Positions 39,001 through 47,580 of a stretch of 64,000 nt of DNA are shown one piece after another (the first letter of the stretch is position 1; every line of letters begins with the position of its first letter). Source of the DNA: Kryptolebias marmoratus (Eukaryota; Chordata; Actinopteri; Cyprinodontiformes; Rivulidae); NCBI RefSeq assembly GCF_001649575.2, contig NC_051431.1, positions 5,341,551 through 5,405,550 on the forward strand. The letters are read 5' to 3'. The notes under the pieces were generated by a model. That model did no database searches. It had not been told where the DNA came from and was given only the letters and a program-made list of their open reading frames with translations. A program made the translations under genes and the position numbers.

Positions 39001-39275
39001 TTGGAGGTGTTGTTGCAGTCGTGGTCTTTATCACCTTGTGTTTGATAATAGTTCTTGGACGATATCTGGCAAGACATAAAGGTAAAAGAGATCACATATT
39101 CCTTTTGCATTTTTTCCACTGCTGGATTCCTGATTTGGCTCTGTGTTTGTCTACAGGAACATATCTAACACATGAGGCCAAAGGAGCAGAAGATGCCCCT
39201 GATGCTGACACGGCTATCATCAACGCTGAGGGCAACCATGTGCATGCAGAGGAAAAGAAAGAGTACTTCATTTAG
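735..39275 (+). CDS. cadm2: cadm2, cell adhesion molecule 2 (SynCAM2/Necl-3), 5' partial
   Basis: Type I membrane adhesion protein of the nectin-like family, expected at neuronal and axo-glial contacts. Nine coding exons are visible: 735-761, 14877-15026, 24069-24221, 24407-24544, 30702-30860, 31157-31247, 31410-31588, 38959-39081 and 39157-39275. Joined in phase they give about 379 codons to a TAG. In order they encode a short linker, an Ig V domain (TCRVDY...YTCSLF), Ig2 (LTCTTSG...YTCSVEH), Ig3 (LECVSIG...YRCEASN), a transmembrane helix (about [15 protein letters not shown]), a 4.1-binding juxtamembrane motif (ARHKGTYLT) and a C-terminal EYFI PDZ ligand. Sequons NVT, NMT, NAT, NKT and NGT are present. 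The match to mammalian CADM2 is close throughout (for example [37 protein letters not shown]). The signal-peptide exon is not in the window. The mammalian Thr-rich stalk exon was not found. The sequence alone does not tell cadm2a from cadm2b. Confidence 0.95.
1266..1733 (+). repeat. Family-A interspersed repeat, near full length
   Basis: About 0.47 kb, unclassified. Landmarks in order: GCATTCCTTGAAAGAATGCAT, GCTGCCTTT, GGATGACTCTCAACTACTAC, TGGTGGCCATTTTGAATTG, a CCCAGTGATTGATTTCTGAA block, TTTCATTAAAATCTGTC and a purine-rich end with ATCGCCCTTTC. The same landmarks recur near 3345, 4322, 17398, 23188, 25071, 42148 and 43848, all in this orientation. Confidence 0.8.
3345..3504 (+). repeat. 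Family-A repeat, 5' part, split by a solo LTR
   Basis: Carries GCATTCCTTGAAGGAATACAT, GCTGCCTTTTAT and GGATGACTCTCAACCACTAC, then stops at the LTR insertion. The family-A sequence resumes after it with CTCAATATCTGT at about 3951 before degenerating. Confidence 0.75.
3505..3941. mobile_element. Solo LTR of a retrotransposon or old retrovirus-like element
   Basis: A 437-bp unit starts TGTGAAG and ends CATGACA (TG...CA ends). It is flanked by the 5-bp direct repeat AAACT (3500-3504 and 3942-3946). An AATAAA lies near its 3' end (about 3873). It contains no gag or pol coding, so it is a recombined solo LTR. The long ORFs across it are fortuitous. It interrupts a family-A repeat. Confidence 0.8.
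3974..4110 (+). repeat. Fragment of a second fish interspersed repeat
   Basis: GCCAAGTAAGGTAGGGTTGG, TTTGTTTATCTGTTAGCAAGA, ACTAATAAACAGATTTTAAGG and TTTTCAGGAAACGTTGGGG follow the pattern of a common teleost repeat whose consensus reads roughly as a GTTGGTTxGTTTGTxTGTxAGCAxGAT block. Identified by recollection of the pattern only. Confidence 0.45.
4322..4602 (+). repeat. Family-A repeat, 3' two thirds
   Basis: Contains GGTGATGACTCTCAGCTACT, ACCACACCAAATTTGAAC, GGCAGCCATTTTGAATGGG, TTGACTCCAAAACTTAATCA and a terminal block rich in ACAAACAAACACGAGC. The 5' third is missing. Confidence 0.75.
5881..5913. other. Assembly gap (33 N)
   Basis: Run of undetermined bases inside cadm2 intron 2. Confidence 0.99.
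8380..8572 (+). repeat. ATT-tailed SINE/LINE-like 3' end
   Basis: GTGTCCTTGAGTGCCAGAAAG, GCGCCTTGAAATAAAATG and then (TTA)n. This hairpin-like GCGCC end followed by AATAAAATNTATT and an ATT array is a typical tail of fish SINE/LINE copies. The 5' boundary is uncertain. Confidence 0.6.
13211..13250. repeat. Possible terminal inverted repeat of a fish MITE
   Basis: TTAGCCCTCCCGTGGCCTTC followed by GGGTCAAATTGACCAGAAG resembles the TTAACCCTCCTGT...GGGTCAAATTTGACC ends seen on fish nonautonomous DNA transposons. No partner end was located. Confidence 0.35.
14877..15026 (+). CDS. cadm2: cadm2 exon 3, first half of Ig V domain
   Basis: Acceptor TTATAATCCCACAG, donor GTAAGT, 150 nt, phase 1-1. Encodes [10 protein letters not shown], the first conserved cysteine in NMTCRVDY, and the tryptophan in [10 protein letters not shown]. 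Two overlapping sequon regions (NVT and NMT) lie on the early strands. Confidence 0.95.
16661..16845 (+). mobile_element. Tc1-type terminal fragment
   Basis: TA followed by CAGTGCCTTGTAAAGGTATT, CACCCCTTTGGATGTTTTCTG and an AAATATTTTAAAAATAAAAAC segment matches the ends of abundant fish Tc1/mariner elements. The adjoining (TA)n and lack of the opposite end suggest a truncated or rearranged copy. Confidence 0.65.
16846..16887. repeat. (TA)n microsatellite
   Basis: About 42 bp of alternating TA next to the Tc1-type fragment. Confidence 0.95.
17398..17510 (+). repeat. Family-A repeat, 5' fragment
   Basis: CGCCTAGCATTCGTTAAAAGA, CACATATCACCCATTGCCTTT, CATGCCAAAGTTTTAGAC and TCTTATGTTGAGAAAT correspond to the first quarter of the family. 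Confidence 0.65.
18585..18650. repeat. (ATT)n microsatellite
   Basis: About 22 consecutive ATT units. Confidence 0.97.
20048..20594. mobile_element. Nonautonomous DNA-transposon-like repeat with imperfect inverted ends
   Basis: The left side has TTCCTGGGTTAAAGC and TTGGGTCAAAATGTTGACCCAG. The right side has AATTTGACCCAGCACA and TTTTTAACCCAGCAGTT. The ends are imperfect inverted copies with the TGGGTTA/TGACCCA theme common in fish repeats. No transposase coding is visible. Confidence 0.5.
23188..23234 (+). repeat. Family-A repeat, portion left of a nested LINE
   Basis: TTTGACTCCAAAGATAATCA, TGTGGATGTACATTCAG and TGATTG match the family's third quarter. The family sequence continues after the LINE at 23544 (TTTTCATTAAAATTGGC, then an ACAGACAAACAAACGCAC block) to about 23665. 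Confidence 0.75.
23241..23537 (+). mobile_element. 3' end of a non-LTR retrotransposon (LINE) with GGAT tail
   Basis: Encodes the C-terminal end of a fish LINE ORF2: [13 protein letters not shown] and, after a frame change, [13 protein letters not shown] with KELEE...LFKLLPP. A short 3' UTR and (GGAT)n follow. It is bounded by the 6-bp duplication TGATTG (23235-23240 and 23538-23543). It is severely 5'-truncated and carries frame disruptions. I cannot say which named clade (Rex1/L2-like) without a search. Confidence 0.8.
24069..24221 (+). CDS. cadm2: cadm2 exon 4, second half of Ig V domain
   Basis: Acceptor TTCTTATAG, donor GTGAGC, 153 nt, phase 1-1. Encodes [13 protein letters not shown], the SDEGQYTC motif that closes the V domain, and [15 protein letters not shown]. 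Nearly identical to mammalian CADM2 over this stretch. Confidence 0.95.
24407..24544 (+). CDS. cadm2: cadm2 exon 5, first half of Ig domain 2
   Basis: Acceptor GTGCGCATCGCAG, donor GTAAGC, 138 nt, phase 1-1. Encodes [11 protein letters not shown], the Ig2 cysteine in [14 protein letters not shown], and [10 protein letters not shown]. Separated from the previous exon by an intron of only 185 bp. Confidence 0.95.
25071..25490 (+). repeat. Family-A repeat, near full length
   Basis: TTTCTTGAAGGAATGCATAT, ACCACCTTTCATGCC, TAGCCATTTTGGTCAAATC, GTGGCCATTTTGAACTGGG, GAGTTTCACTAAAATCTATCC and a terminal (AC)n-rich block. Confidence 0.75.
26930..27420 (+). mobile_element. Internally deleted Tc1-like transposon
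   Basis: Inverted ends AAATTTGTTGGTACCCCTA (26932-26949) and TAGAGTACCAACAAATTTAT (27399-27417). Between them is a decayed piece of the DDE transposase: an [18 protein letters not shown] stretch, then [15 protein letters not shown], then after a frameshift [13 protein letters not shown]. At about 0.49 kb against roughly 1.6 kb for a full element, it cannot be autonomous. Confidence 0.8.
28873..28914. repeat. (TA)n microsatellite abutting the gap
   Basis: Alternating TA running into the N gap. A second (TA)n lies at about 30011-30035 on the far side. Confidence 0.95.
28915..29912. other. Assembly gap (998 N)
   Basis: Undetermined bases in cadm2 intron 5. Long ORFs that cross it are artefacts. 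Confidence 0.99.
29913..30035. repeat. Fish interspersed repeat fragment after the gap
   Basis: AGCTCCCAGGCCTCTGGTAG, AGGACCCGAGCTCAGAGG and AAGACCACCCACGGAGGGTG, then (TA)n, resemble a repeat found in many fish introns. Recognised by pattern memory only. Confidence 0.45.
30702..30860 (+). CDS. cadm2: cadm2 exon 6, second half of Ig domain 2
   Basis: Acceptor ACACTCTGCAG, donor GTGAGT, 159 nt, phase 1-1. Encodes a sequon (VNATGK), the strand [21 protein letters not shown] with the second Ig2 cysteine, and TEVLEVHY, which joins to Ig3. This half-domain is the part that differs most from the mammalian protein. Confidence 0.93.
31157..31247 (+). CDS. cadm2: cadm2 exon 7, start of Ig domain 3
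   Basis: Acceptor TTTCTTTGCAG, donor GTAAGT, 91 nt, phase 1 to phase 2. Encodes [18 protein letters not shown] and the first Ig3 cysteine in [11 protein letters not shown]. Confidence 0.93.
31410..31588 (+). CDS. cadm2: cadm2 exon 8, rest of Ig domain 3
   Basis: Acceptor ACATTTTTTTTCAG, donor GTGGGT, 179 nt, phase 2 to phase 1. Encodes [15 protein letters not shown], the sequons NKT and [20 protein letters not shown] and LLFVY. The donor is weaker than the others in the gene, at the place where stalk exons are alternatively used in this family. Confidence 0.94.
31589..38958 (+). other. cadm2 stalk intron (7.4 kb)
   Basis: Lies between Ig3 and the transmembrane exon, where vertebrate CADM genes carry optional stalk exons. 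Contents: one GGAT-tailed retroposon at 34172-34291, a Ser/Pro-rich pyrimidine stretch at 34450-34600, and a candidate 27-nt cassette at 36566-36592. The rest is AT-rich with no recognisable coding sequence. Confidence 0.65.
34172..34291 (+). repeat. GGAT-tailed short retroposon
   Basis: Same family as the copy at 274: GGCGACCTGTCCAGGGTGTA, CCCCGCCTCTTGCCC, TGACTGCTGGAGAC, then a short GATGGATGGAT tail. The flanks (CCCTTGAG and ACCTTAAG) are only an approximate duplication, so this copy looks older. Confidence 0.8.
38959..39081 (+). CDS. cadm2: cadm2 exon 9, stalk and transmembrane helix
   Basis: Acceptor GTCTTCTTTCAG, donor GTAAAA, 123 nt, phase 1-1. Encodes [17 protein letters not shown], then the hydrophobic helix [17 protein letters not shown] and the stop-transfer RYLARHK. 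Identifies the protein as CADM2 rather than CADM1, 3 or 4. Confidence 0.95.
39157..39275 (+). CDS. cadm2: cadm2 exon 10, cytoplasmic tail and stop
   Basis: Acceptor TTTGTCTACAG. Encodes [26 protein letters not shown], then EEKKEYFI and TAG. The juxtamembrane segment is the known protein 4.1/FERM binding site of CADMs, and EYFI is a class II PDZ ligand. It follows a 75-bp intron. Confidence 0.95.
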
Positions 39276-39715
39276 ACCTCTTGCCCTTCCTCTTTTGTTT
39301 CAATGTTCAACAAAAGACATGCAATTTTAAGCTGCCTCAGCATCAATACATGATCTGTTTTATTTCAGTTCCTTTTCACTTGTCTGTTCTTAGAAAGCCC
39401 ATGATTGTATGTTTGTTTTCTCTAACTAAATCTTTTTCCTTTTGTCACCAATACAAACCCACAGTTGAATTAGATTTCACTTTTCTGGTGCCTGAATGCA
39501 AAATGCATTATTATTTTATTTGATTCTCCCTTTACTTAAAGGTACTCGTTGCAAAGCAAAGTATGAAATTGAACGTAAAAACAGTTTTACTGAACTATAT
39601 TAAATGGTGCAGTTTAAAGAATTTACTCCAGTAGTTTTTCAGATATACTGAATGCTATTCTGAAATGCAGGTCCACACTCAATGTAAATAAAGCACTCAG
39701 CTTCCGCCCAAAACC
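39276..39715 (+). other. cadm2: cadm2 3' UTR with poly(A) signal
   Basis: AT-rich sequence follows the TAG. A canonical AATAAA at 39687-39692 would end the shortest 3' UTR near 39710. Longer forms that use later signals are possible. Confidence 0.6.
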
Positions 39716-42147
39716 ATGTGAAAGCTTGAGTCACATTATTGACCTACATTAGGCTGGCGGTAGTCTGTGTCGATAAACAAACATGTTTAACCTATTTTAA
39801 GTCACTTTGGCTGTTTCCCTAAGTAAACAAATGCACATGGTAGCTGGCAACCAGTCACAAATTTTGCTTACAAATTTTTAATTTAAGGATACATTAACCA
39901 CTGACATGAGAACTATTGTGCAGATTTTGTTCTTTACTTTATGAATTTTTTTTTCCAGTCTTCATGACTTTGCAATGAGTATCTTTAATGTGTTACTAAT
40001 TTTTTTTTTCTTGTTTGCAATTTCTTTGTATTCAAAAGGAACAACAGATTTGCTCCATCTGCAGATAAATTTAAGTTATAGTTTTTTAAACTATTTTATT
40101 TGCATTACAGTCAGTTTTGTGGGATAAAACAATGGGTATTAAATGTTACCTGGTGTTTATCCCACCACAGCCATAATGCAAACATTTAGTACATTATAAA
40201 ACAGACCTAACACTTTGATAAAAACAAAATGTAGAAGCACAATCTATATGATTGGCTGTAAGAGAAATCATCTTCCTCTTGAAACTGTCATATATTCCTA
40301 CTCTGATTTACTTTTAGCTGTTGCTCATGCTGTTGTTTTATAAAACAGAAAATTAAAGCACAAAATGTGAGGACTAACTAAGACGGAAAACACATGAACT
40401 GTATCTTGTCTCAGGATTCATTATGAGTCAAAACGGAGAGATGGAGTCAGACGTGTAATGAAGATTTTAGTTACTGTAATGGATGAGAAACTTTAATTTT
40501 AGTTGGCTACTTAACACAAGATCCAAACTGAATTAATGGAACTTTGCTGGGGCGAGGGGTTCATTATTTATGTTGAATTTTACTGAACAACTATGCTTAA
40601 TGTGTGAATATTGCTGTAAAATACTTTGCTAACGTGAATATTGGTGAACAACATTGTTGAATCTTGGGATCCCTGGCACATTACATTTTGTATATTAGCA
40701 GATATAGTATTTAAAGTACTCCACACGTCATGATTTTTTTATAACATTCATCTAAGCAGAGTCTGATTTACCACAAGACATGTAAGTATTTCAGTGAAAG
40801 GAGGGAGAACACTGGTGAGAGCTTTTAATATAAAATCACATCCATTCCTGTCACTTTGATGAGTGTTTTCACAATTTTGAAAGATTTCTTCAAACAGGGG
40901 TTCTGATAAACTGCGTAAAATGGAAGAAAAAAAAATCTAAATATATGTATTTATTATTATTATGACTTATTGACATTCATTATATGATATTAAATTGATT
41001 AGTATTATTGTTGTTAATACTAAAGTAGTTGTCTGACATCAACTTTTTTTTCTCTGTAACTTATCATGGAAAAAAAGCAGTACAAGGATCACCGTTATGG
41101 CCTTTGAGTTTGCTGCAAACAGTACTGACATGTTGAGGCATTGGTGAATCAAACATCTTCTGACTGTATATATTCATTGTATCAAAGACATTGAACCACA
41201 TTGCCAATGCTCATACATGTTACTTTGTTAGTTCGATATGATGCTATAAATAAGTCATTTTGTACAAAGATTTAATTGCTGTAATTAATTTGCTTTTTAT
41301 GGAGGTTGTTTGAGTTTGTTTTTTTCCTCAGTATTGAATAGTCATTTTTCAACTATGCCACTGTAAAAAGAAAAACAAAGGAAAAAAAAAAGAGAGCCAA
41401 AGTGCGAATTAAAATATGAACAACTTAAAAACTGCCATCTTGTTGTGACTAGATATGCACTCTGAAATGAACTCAAGATCAAAGCTTTATGGTGGTGAAT
41501 TACAGGGCTATTACCTGCAGTCATAATATCAGTCTTTACATCCACAGGTGAAAGGAGCATATTTTGATTGACAGCACTTGAACCACAGCTTCACTGTAAT
41601 TGTTATTCTGTGCAATGGTTAGGTATTACTCAGCCTGCAGTAATAATTTTATATACGCAATCTACTTTAGGAAAAACTAGAAAATGAAACATAAACCCCA
41701 TCAGAAAGCTTGTCATGCTCACAAGTTGCTCACTAGATATGACAGTCTAGAAAGTATGATGGGTGAAAAAAGTCACCAAAATTGGTAAGATTTAGTGAGC
41801 TGGCCTAAATGCAAGTTAAATATATTGGATATTTTTTTATCCTTTTATTAAATCTATCTTTAACTGAAGGTAAATGAGATGTAGCATACAATCAGAAACA
41901 CAATTAACACGAAGAATGCAAAACAAAGCAATACAATACTGAAAAAAGTTATTAGGATTAAAAAACACCCATCTACAGGTTTATTCTGTCATGCTTTCTG
42001 AATATCATCAGAATCTGTAGGATTCTGATGGGATTTAAATGTTACAGAATATTAGTATACATGAAATTTATTTTACATAAGCTAAAATTAAATGAAGAAA
42101 GCAATGCATGAATAATATCTGAATGTAATTTACACAAAATAAAATTA

Positions 42148-42590
42148 AATCAAAGGCTCAGCAGTCCTTTCAGGAATGTATATTGTCCCCTGCCTTTCAT
42201 GCCACAGTTTTAGATTAAGATTAAATTTTGAGAAATGATTGAGCTGTGGCCATTTTGTTCAAATCTTGAAAATAACAATTTGGTTAATGTCATGCAATAT
42301 TGTGAGATGTCACGCTCATACTATGTGTTGTGAATGACTGTCAGCTACTACCACATCACATTTCAGCTGAACATCTGTTAAATTAATTCTGTTAAAGCCT
42401 TTTTTGTGTTTGTTCATGCTCTTGAATTGGATTGACTCCAAAAGGTAATCAGTTGTATAAGTTTATCCAATTAATTAATTTTTCAGTTGCTTTTTTTTTT
42501 TTTCTTTTTTGTAACAGGCAAGTATACACACACACACACAGACGAAAACATCATTCTCCATCTTCGCCTTCGGTGGTGGGTGATAATAGA
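42148..42590 (+). repeat. Family-A repeat, near full length
   Basis: CCTTTCAGGAATGTATATTG, GCCTTTCATGCCACAGTTTT, GTGGCCATTTTGTTCAAATC, GACTGTCAGCTACTACCAC and GACTCCAAAAGGTAATCAG. Ends with an (AC)n block and CGCCTTCGGTGGTGGGTGAT. Confidence 0.75.
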
Positions 42591-43847
42591 AGCTATCAAG
42601 TACACATTTGGCCGCAGATTACAGAACTTTAGGCACTAATATGGATACTACAAGGATATTGGATATAAAAAACGATGAAAAATAAAAAAGGCACATTTGA
42701 TGGTTTGTTATCACTGCTTTGGTATCTCAAATTACCTTTTTAAAATATGAATATTGATATGAAAGCTGTGTGCAGATTACAGAGGTGACACTAAATATCT
42801 CACCATCTATGGAGAGAGTTCTCATTTCAGGACACAAGACGCAAGTCATAATGTTCCTTCATTCTTCAGCTCCCATTGACCTTGAGCATAATGTTGCTTC
42901 CCAGTAGACTAATGTTGCCATTATCAACATACTGTCCAGCCAACCATCTGCCTGCTTCACACTGTGCCCAGCACCCCCCCAGTCCCCTCACAGAGTCTGT
43001 TCCCAGTGTTCACTTCATAATCATTACCACCAAAAACCCAGCCAGTTCAAATAAACATCAGCTCCCACATTACGCTCCTTCACATTATTAAAAGCTCAGT
43101 GCTTCGTTAAGCTATGTAAATTGTGATAGACTGTGTTGAATAATGCCTGGCAGAAAGTAATGCTAAAAAAATCCATCATCATTTAGTAATTGGATATTGA
43201 AAGGGGGTAACATTTCTGTGCAATTACAAACAGTGAATTGGCAAATGGATTTTCTCCTTACCCTTGAAATGTAAGAACCATACCCTGGGCAATGTAACAA
43301 TTACGCCATGACCTCTAAAGAGGCCTTAAGTCTTACCAAACTGAAGAAACTGATCCCCTATGTACTGTGTAAGCACAGTCCACAAAAGTCCTCCAGCTCA
43401 CCATAAGCTCTTATCATGGCAGAACAGAAGTCTCTGACAAAACTCTTTAGGGAGAAATTGATATATTAAAAGGAAACATTAACATTTGTACACATTGTGT
43501 CTACACCGTTGTTCTGATTTTAAAGTGATTAACATTAATTCTTCAATTTATAGTCCATCAAAGTTTTCCCTAGCTCTGTATAATTAAATAGTTTGACTGT
43601 ATGCTTTTCATTAGCACTCAGCTTTTTCTAGTCTCCACATCAAGACACTGAAAGAGAGTGGAGGGTTTTTTTTCTGTTTCTAATAGCACTGACTAGAGTG
43701 TTGGTTTTAACTGCTTTTCTTTCTTTTACATCTCACAGTTATGCTGAAGATTATTAACAAAAGAAGGAGCCATAAAGAAAGCAGTCTTTTCTTTAGAAAT
43801 TTAGTATAATATTTTGCTAAATCATATTATGAACATGAATAAATAAA

Positions 43848-44245
43848 GGCCTAGCACTACTTAAAGGATTGCTTATCGCTCGCTGCCTTTCATGCTAAAG
43901 TTTTGTTTAATTACAGTCTTATGTTGAGAATTTAGTTGTATGCCATTTTGGTCAAACCTTAACAATAACATTACGCACAATCTCATGTGATATTGCAAAG
44001 TTTACACGTGTCCTGAATGACTGTTAGCTAATACCACATCAAAATTTAGCTCAGTATTTGTAAAATTGACTGACTTACAGACATTTTTCTGTTGGCTAAT
44101 GTGGTTTAGCTGTGGCAGCCATCTTAAAATGGTTTGACCACAAGAGTTAATCAGTTGTAGATGTACATACAATGATTACTTTCTGAAAGTTTCATTAAAA
44201 TCCACCTAGTAGGTGATGACATATTTTTCTAACAGACAAACAGGA
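43848..44245 (+). repeat. Family-A repeat, near full length
   Basis: GGCCTAGCACTACTTAAAGGA, CGCTGCCTTTCATGCTAAAG, GCCATTTTGGTCAAACCTT, TGACTGTTAGCTAATACCAC, GTGGCAGCCATCTT, GAAAGTTTCATTAAAATCCAC and AACAGACAAACAGG in family order. Confidence 0.75.
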
Positions 44246-47138
44246 TTACAGATTCAATTAACTCTGTCCTTCCTGTACAAACTTTCTTTACAAATTTCTT
44301 GAACAGTAAAAATGATAATAATCACGATACTTTTAATCATAACGTAAGGATACATTATGATTAGCTATTATGAATATGCCAAAAATAATTTCCCTGTACT
44401 TTAAGGTGCAGGAAGCACACAGTAAGCAATTAAATATATAATTTTTCAATGTCAAAATTTTGCACCGACTTTTGAATCGTTACCCGAGCCTGACTCATGA
44501 TTAACTCCATAAAATAAACAGCAGTTAACTTCATCATAATGAACTTGTCTAAACAAAACAAAAAAATATTTTTACACATTTACATTTTCTAAAAAGCACA
44601 TTTTAATGTGAAATATTTGAGGTCAAACAGCAGATTCTGTTTCCATTATTACAGGTGCAACCTGCAACTGAGGGGATGTACTTTCCTCAGTCATATTTGA
44701 AGATTTTATACAGATTGCTCAGACTTCTAGTGGTGACAGAGTAGAATGGAAGTTAGAAGGAGTCAAATGATCTGGAACAAAGAACATGAACTTCTGTTTC
44801 CCCCTAGATGCATCACTGTGCTATTAGTGCAGATGAATGTGTACAGTCAGATACAATTCCCTTATTTGCTGCATGAGGGCCTCCACTTTGTGGGGTAGCA
44901 GCTTCCCTGTTCAAATCAGGCCACCTGCGAGCCCGTGCATGGATTGATGACTGAAACAGGGCTACCCAAGTATTTTAAACTCATTCCTCTGAACAGACTC
45001 GCACTCTCTGTGATACATCTTTAAATAGTCTGCCCAGGGATGATCTGTCTGCCATTTGATTTATTCTACACTGAATGCTTGGATCTAATTAAAACAAACT
45101 TTCCAGATTTGTTAGGGTAAATCTTAAGTGATGCAGACTCATGAGAGTACATAAAGAGAAGTGTTGTGTTTTGGGAGAGTGGTGTTGTTGGTATTGGGGG
45201 GGGGTTCTGTACCTGTGGCATAAGGTATGCAATAAACAACTTGCCATCTGTTTAAAATTAAGCACTTGAGATTCATCCAAGAAACTCACCAGAGACTTAA
45301 TTAAAGTTGCAATTTTAGTGAATGGGAAAGCAATGCTCCTCCAACAAAATGACATCAAGAGTAAACCTTTGCATTAATTTCTTTTCAGAAACATGTCTTT
45401 TCTTTAAAGTAAAAGCTGATGATTTTACTCTTATAAATATGCATTTCATGTCATTTTATACTTGTCTCTGCAGGATGTTTTGTTCATTTAGTTAATAATT
45501 AATTGGAAAATTTAACTGAATATTATGCATGTAGCAAAAAAAAATCTAATCCATCAGTAGTGACAAAAGTCAGTTATTTTATGTAGAGAAAAGTAGTTAT
45601 TGGTTTTTAAGCACTTAAAAAATGAAAAACAATAGCAACTACAAATCTGAACCACAGAGATGCATTTGAAGAACAAGTTTATGGTAATTTTTCACTGATT
45701 AATTCAAGCGTAGGAATTTCCCTTATACATAACAGACACTTTCCTCTGCAATATCAATATTTAAACAGAATGTTGAAAAGTTCTGCTGCTGCCTGCAAGA
45801 TACCAGCTGTCTAGATGTGGGTGGACATCAGGTGTTGCCATCAGCCTTATTATCATAGTTGTGCCATAAAACAGAATACAATACCATTATTTTCAATTTA
45901 AATTTGGTCTTACATCTGTAAGTAGAGGCATTATAAATCATGTGTTTTGAAGATTATAACAGGGATTTTTTCTAATTAGGCTTTAACAGTTAAAATATAT
46001 TTTGGCTTTTGAAAAAGAATCCACATGTTTTTCTAGATGAAATACAGCAGTACAGTTGAGTTTCTGTTTTTTCCCATAGCAAATTTTGAGTGTTGATCTC
46101 AACAGTCAGTTTCATATTTTCAATTGTTAACTGTTGTTGGATGTTTCATAACATTGTTGGAAGACACACCAAAGTAGTTTTTAGAATTAAATTTTTAACA
46201 GGACAACAGAAAACCTAAACTTGTGTTAGTTTTTCAGTGTGGACAGTATTCAGTTGTTAATCAGATTACATATGCAAGGATGTCCATACAGTGTAATATG
46301 CAGTCTATATCTGCTTTAAAGACCTCCAGTCCAGGGGTGGTATAACACAGCCACAGCATGCAAAAGAGCTTCTCTTAATTCAAAGCTCTGGGAAGGTTTA
46401 AAAGTGCTTGAAGGCGATCAAAAAGCAGAGAATAACCACTGGGACATGAGGTTTAAATACTTCCATAGCAGCCTGACTGTTGTCTTTATGCCAGTCAGTG
46501 GGGTGGTGGGCCGGTGGGATTATTCCAGACAGACAACTCAGCAAGAGAACTGATTAAAGAGAAGTGAGACAAGAGAAAATGTTTAATTCAGCCATATTTG
46601 GTATTCATGGGGCGACAAACCATACAAGAGTTCACCTTGAGGGGTCATCGAGAGAGAAGGTCCAGAATCCCAAAGAGCGGCTTGGCCAAGTTTTCACCTA
46701 CCACTTGGAACCACAACTGATTGTGTTGTTAATTGCTTTGATTATCAACTTTACTTTAGCCGAATTGAAAATGGTAATTTGGCGCATGGCGAATTGACAA
46801 AAACGGAGTTTTGTTGTGCATCTACTGTGACATTCAGATAAATTCACAACAAGAATCAATGCTGAACGTCAAGCAGTGAATATTAATGAATGCACTCCAA
46901 ACTTGTTAGCTCTCCTTTGTCTTTATAGCCAAACCCATATACCTAATGTTTGCATGTTTTATAGCATTATAGTGTTTTTCACACAAACACAGTGAAGTTA
47001 TTTTTCTTATGTCAACACAAAATATCAAAGTACAAATAATAATTCTAAAACCCTGAAAAGAAGGAGTACAAATGTGATGGAAGTAGGAAAAATATACAAG
47101 TCAAATGGAATTTGTACAATTTGAATTGTGGACTGTTT

Positions 47139-47580
47139 ACAGACATGGATAAATGTGTTGGTACCCTTCAACAATAATCAAACAAACACAACTGATGTGA
47201 CTGGCCAAAATGCTCCAGTTTTATTTCATCAGTCCCATGAATTTTGGGGCCTGTCTGGCTTTTTTGTTTTCCTGTCCACAGAGAAGCCCTCCTGGGTCTT
47301 CTTCCATGAAGCCCATTATGATTCAAAACGCAACAGATGATGCGATCAGAAAGTGAGCTATCTTGACCTTGGGGTTTAAAGGTTTGCTTTGATCTTTTTC
47401 TACCATCCACACTATCCATTTGATCAACCTGGGGCCGCATGCCCTTTTGTGTCCATGTCCTGGGAGGTTGATTACAGTCCCCTGAACCTTATACTCTTTG
47501 TTAATATTGGCAACTATTGATATTTGATGTGATATGCTGATCAGATTAGATTCAGCACAATGTGTCATTAAACCAACAAA
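47139..47580 (-). mobile_element. Tc1-like transposon remnant, reverse orientation
   Basis: One end reads ACAGACATGGATAAATGTGTT and GGTACCCTTC, like the terminus of the copy at 26930. The minus strand encodes a decayed transposase piece with [14 protein letters not shown], matching that copy, and KLEHFGQSHQL, the usual LFGxSHQ motif. The opposite end is not clear, and there are frame breaks. Confidence 0.7.

Noticed and set aside
46564..46797. 77-codon ORF with a hydrophobic segment
   Set aside because: Isolated, unrecognised, with no supporting splice sites or flanking gene structure.
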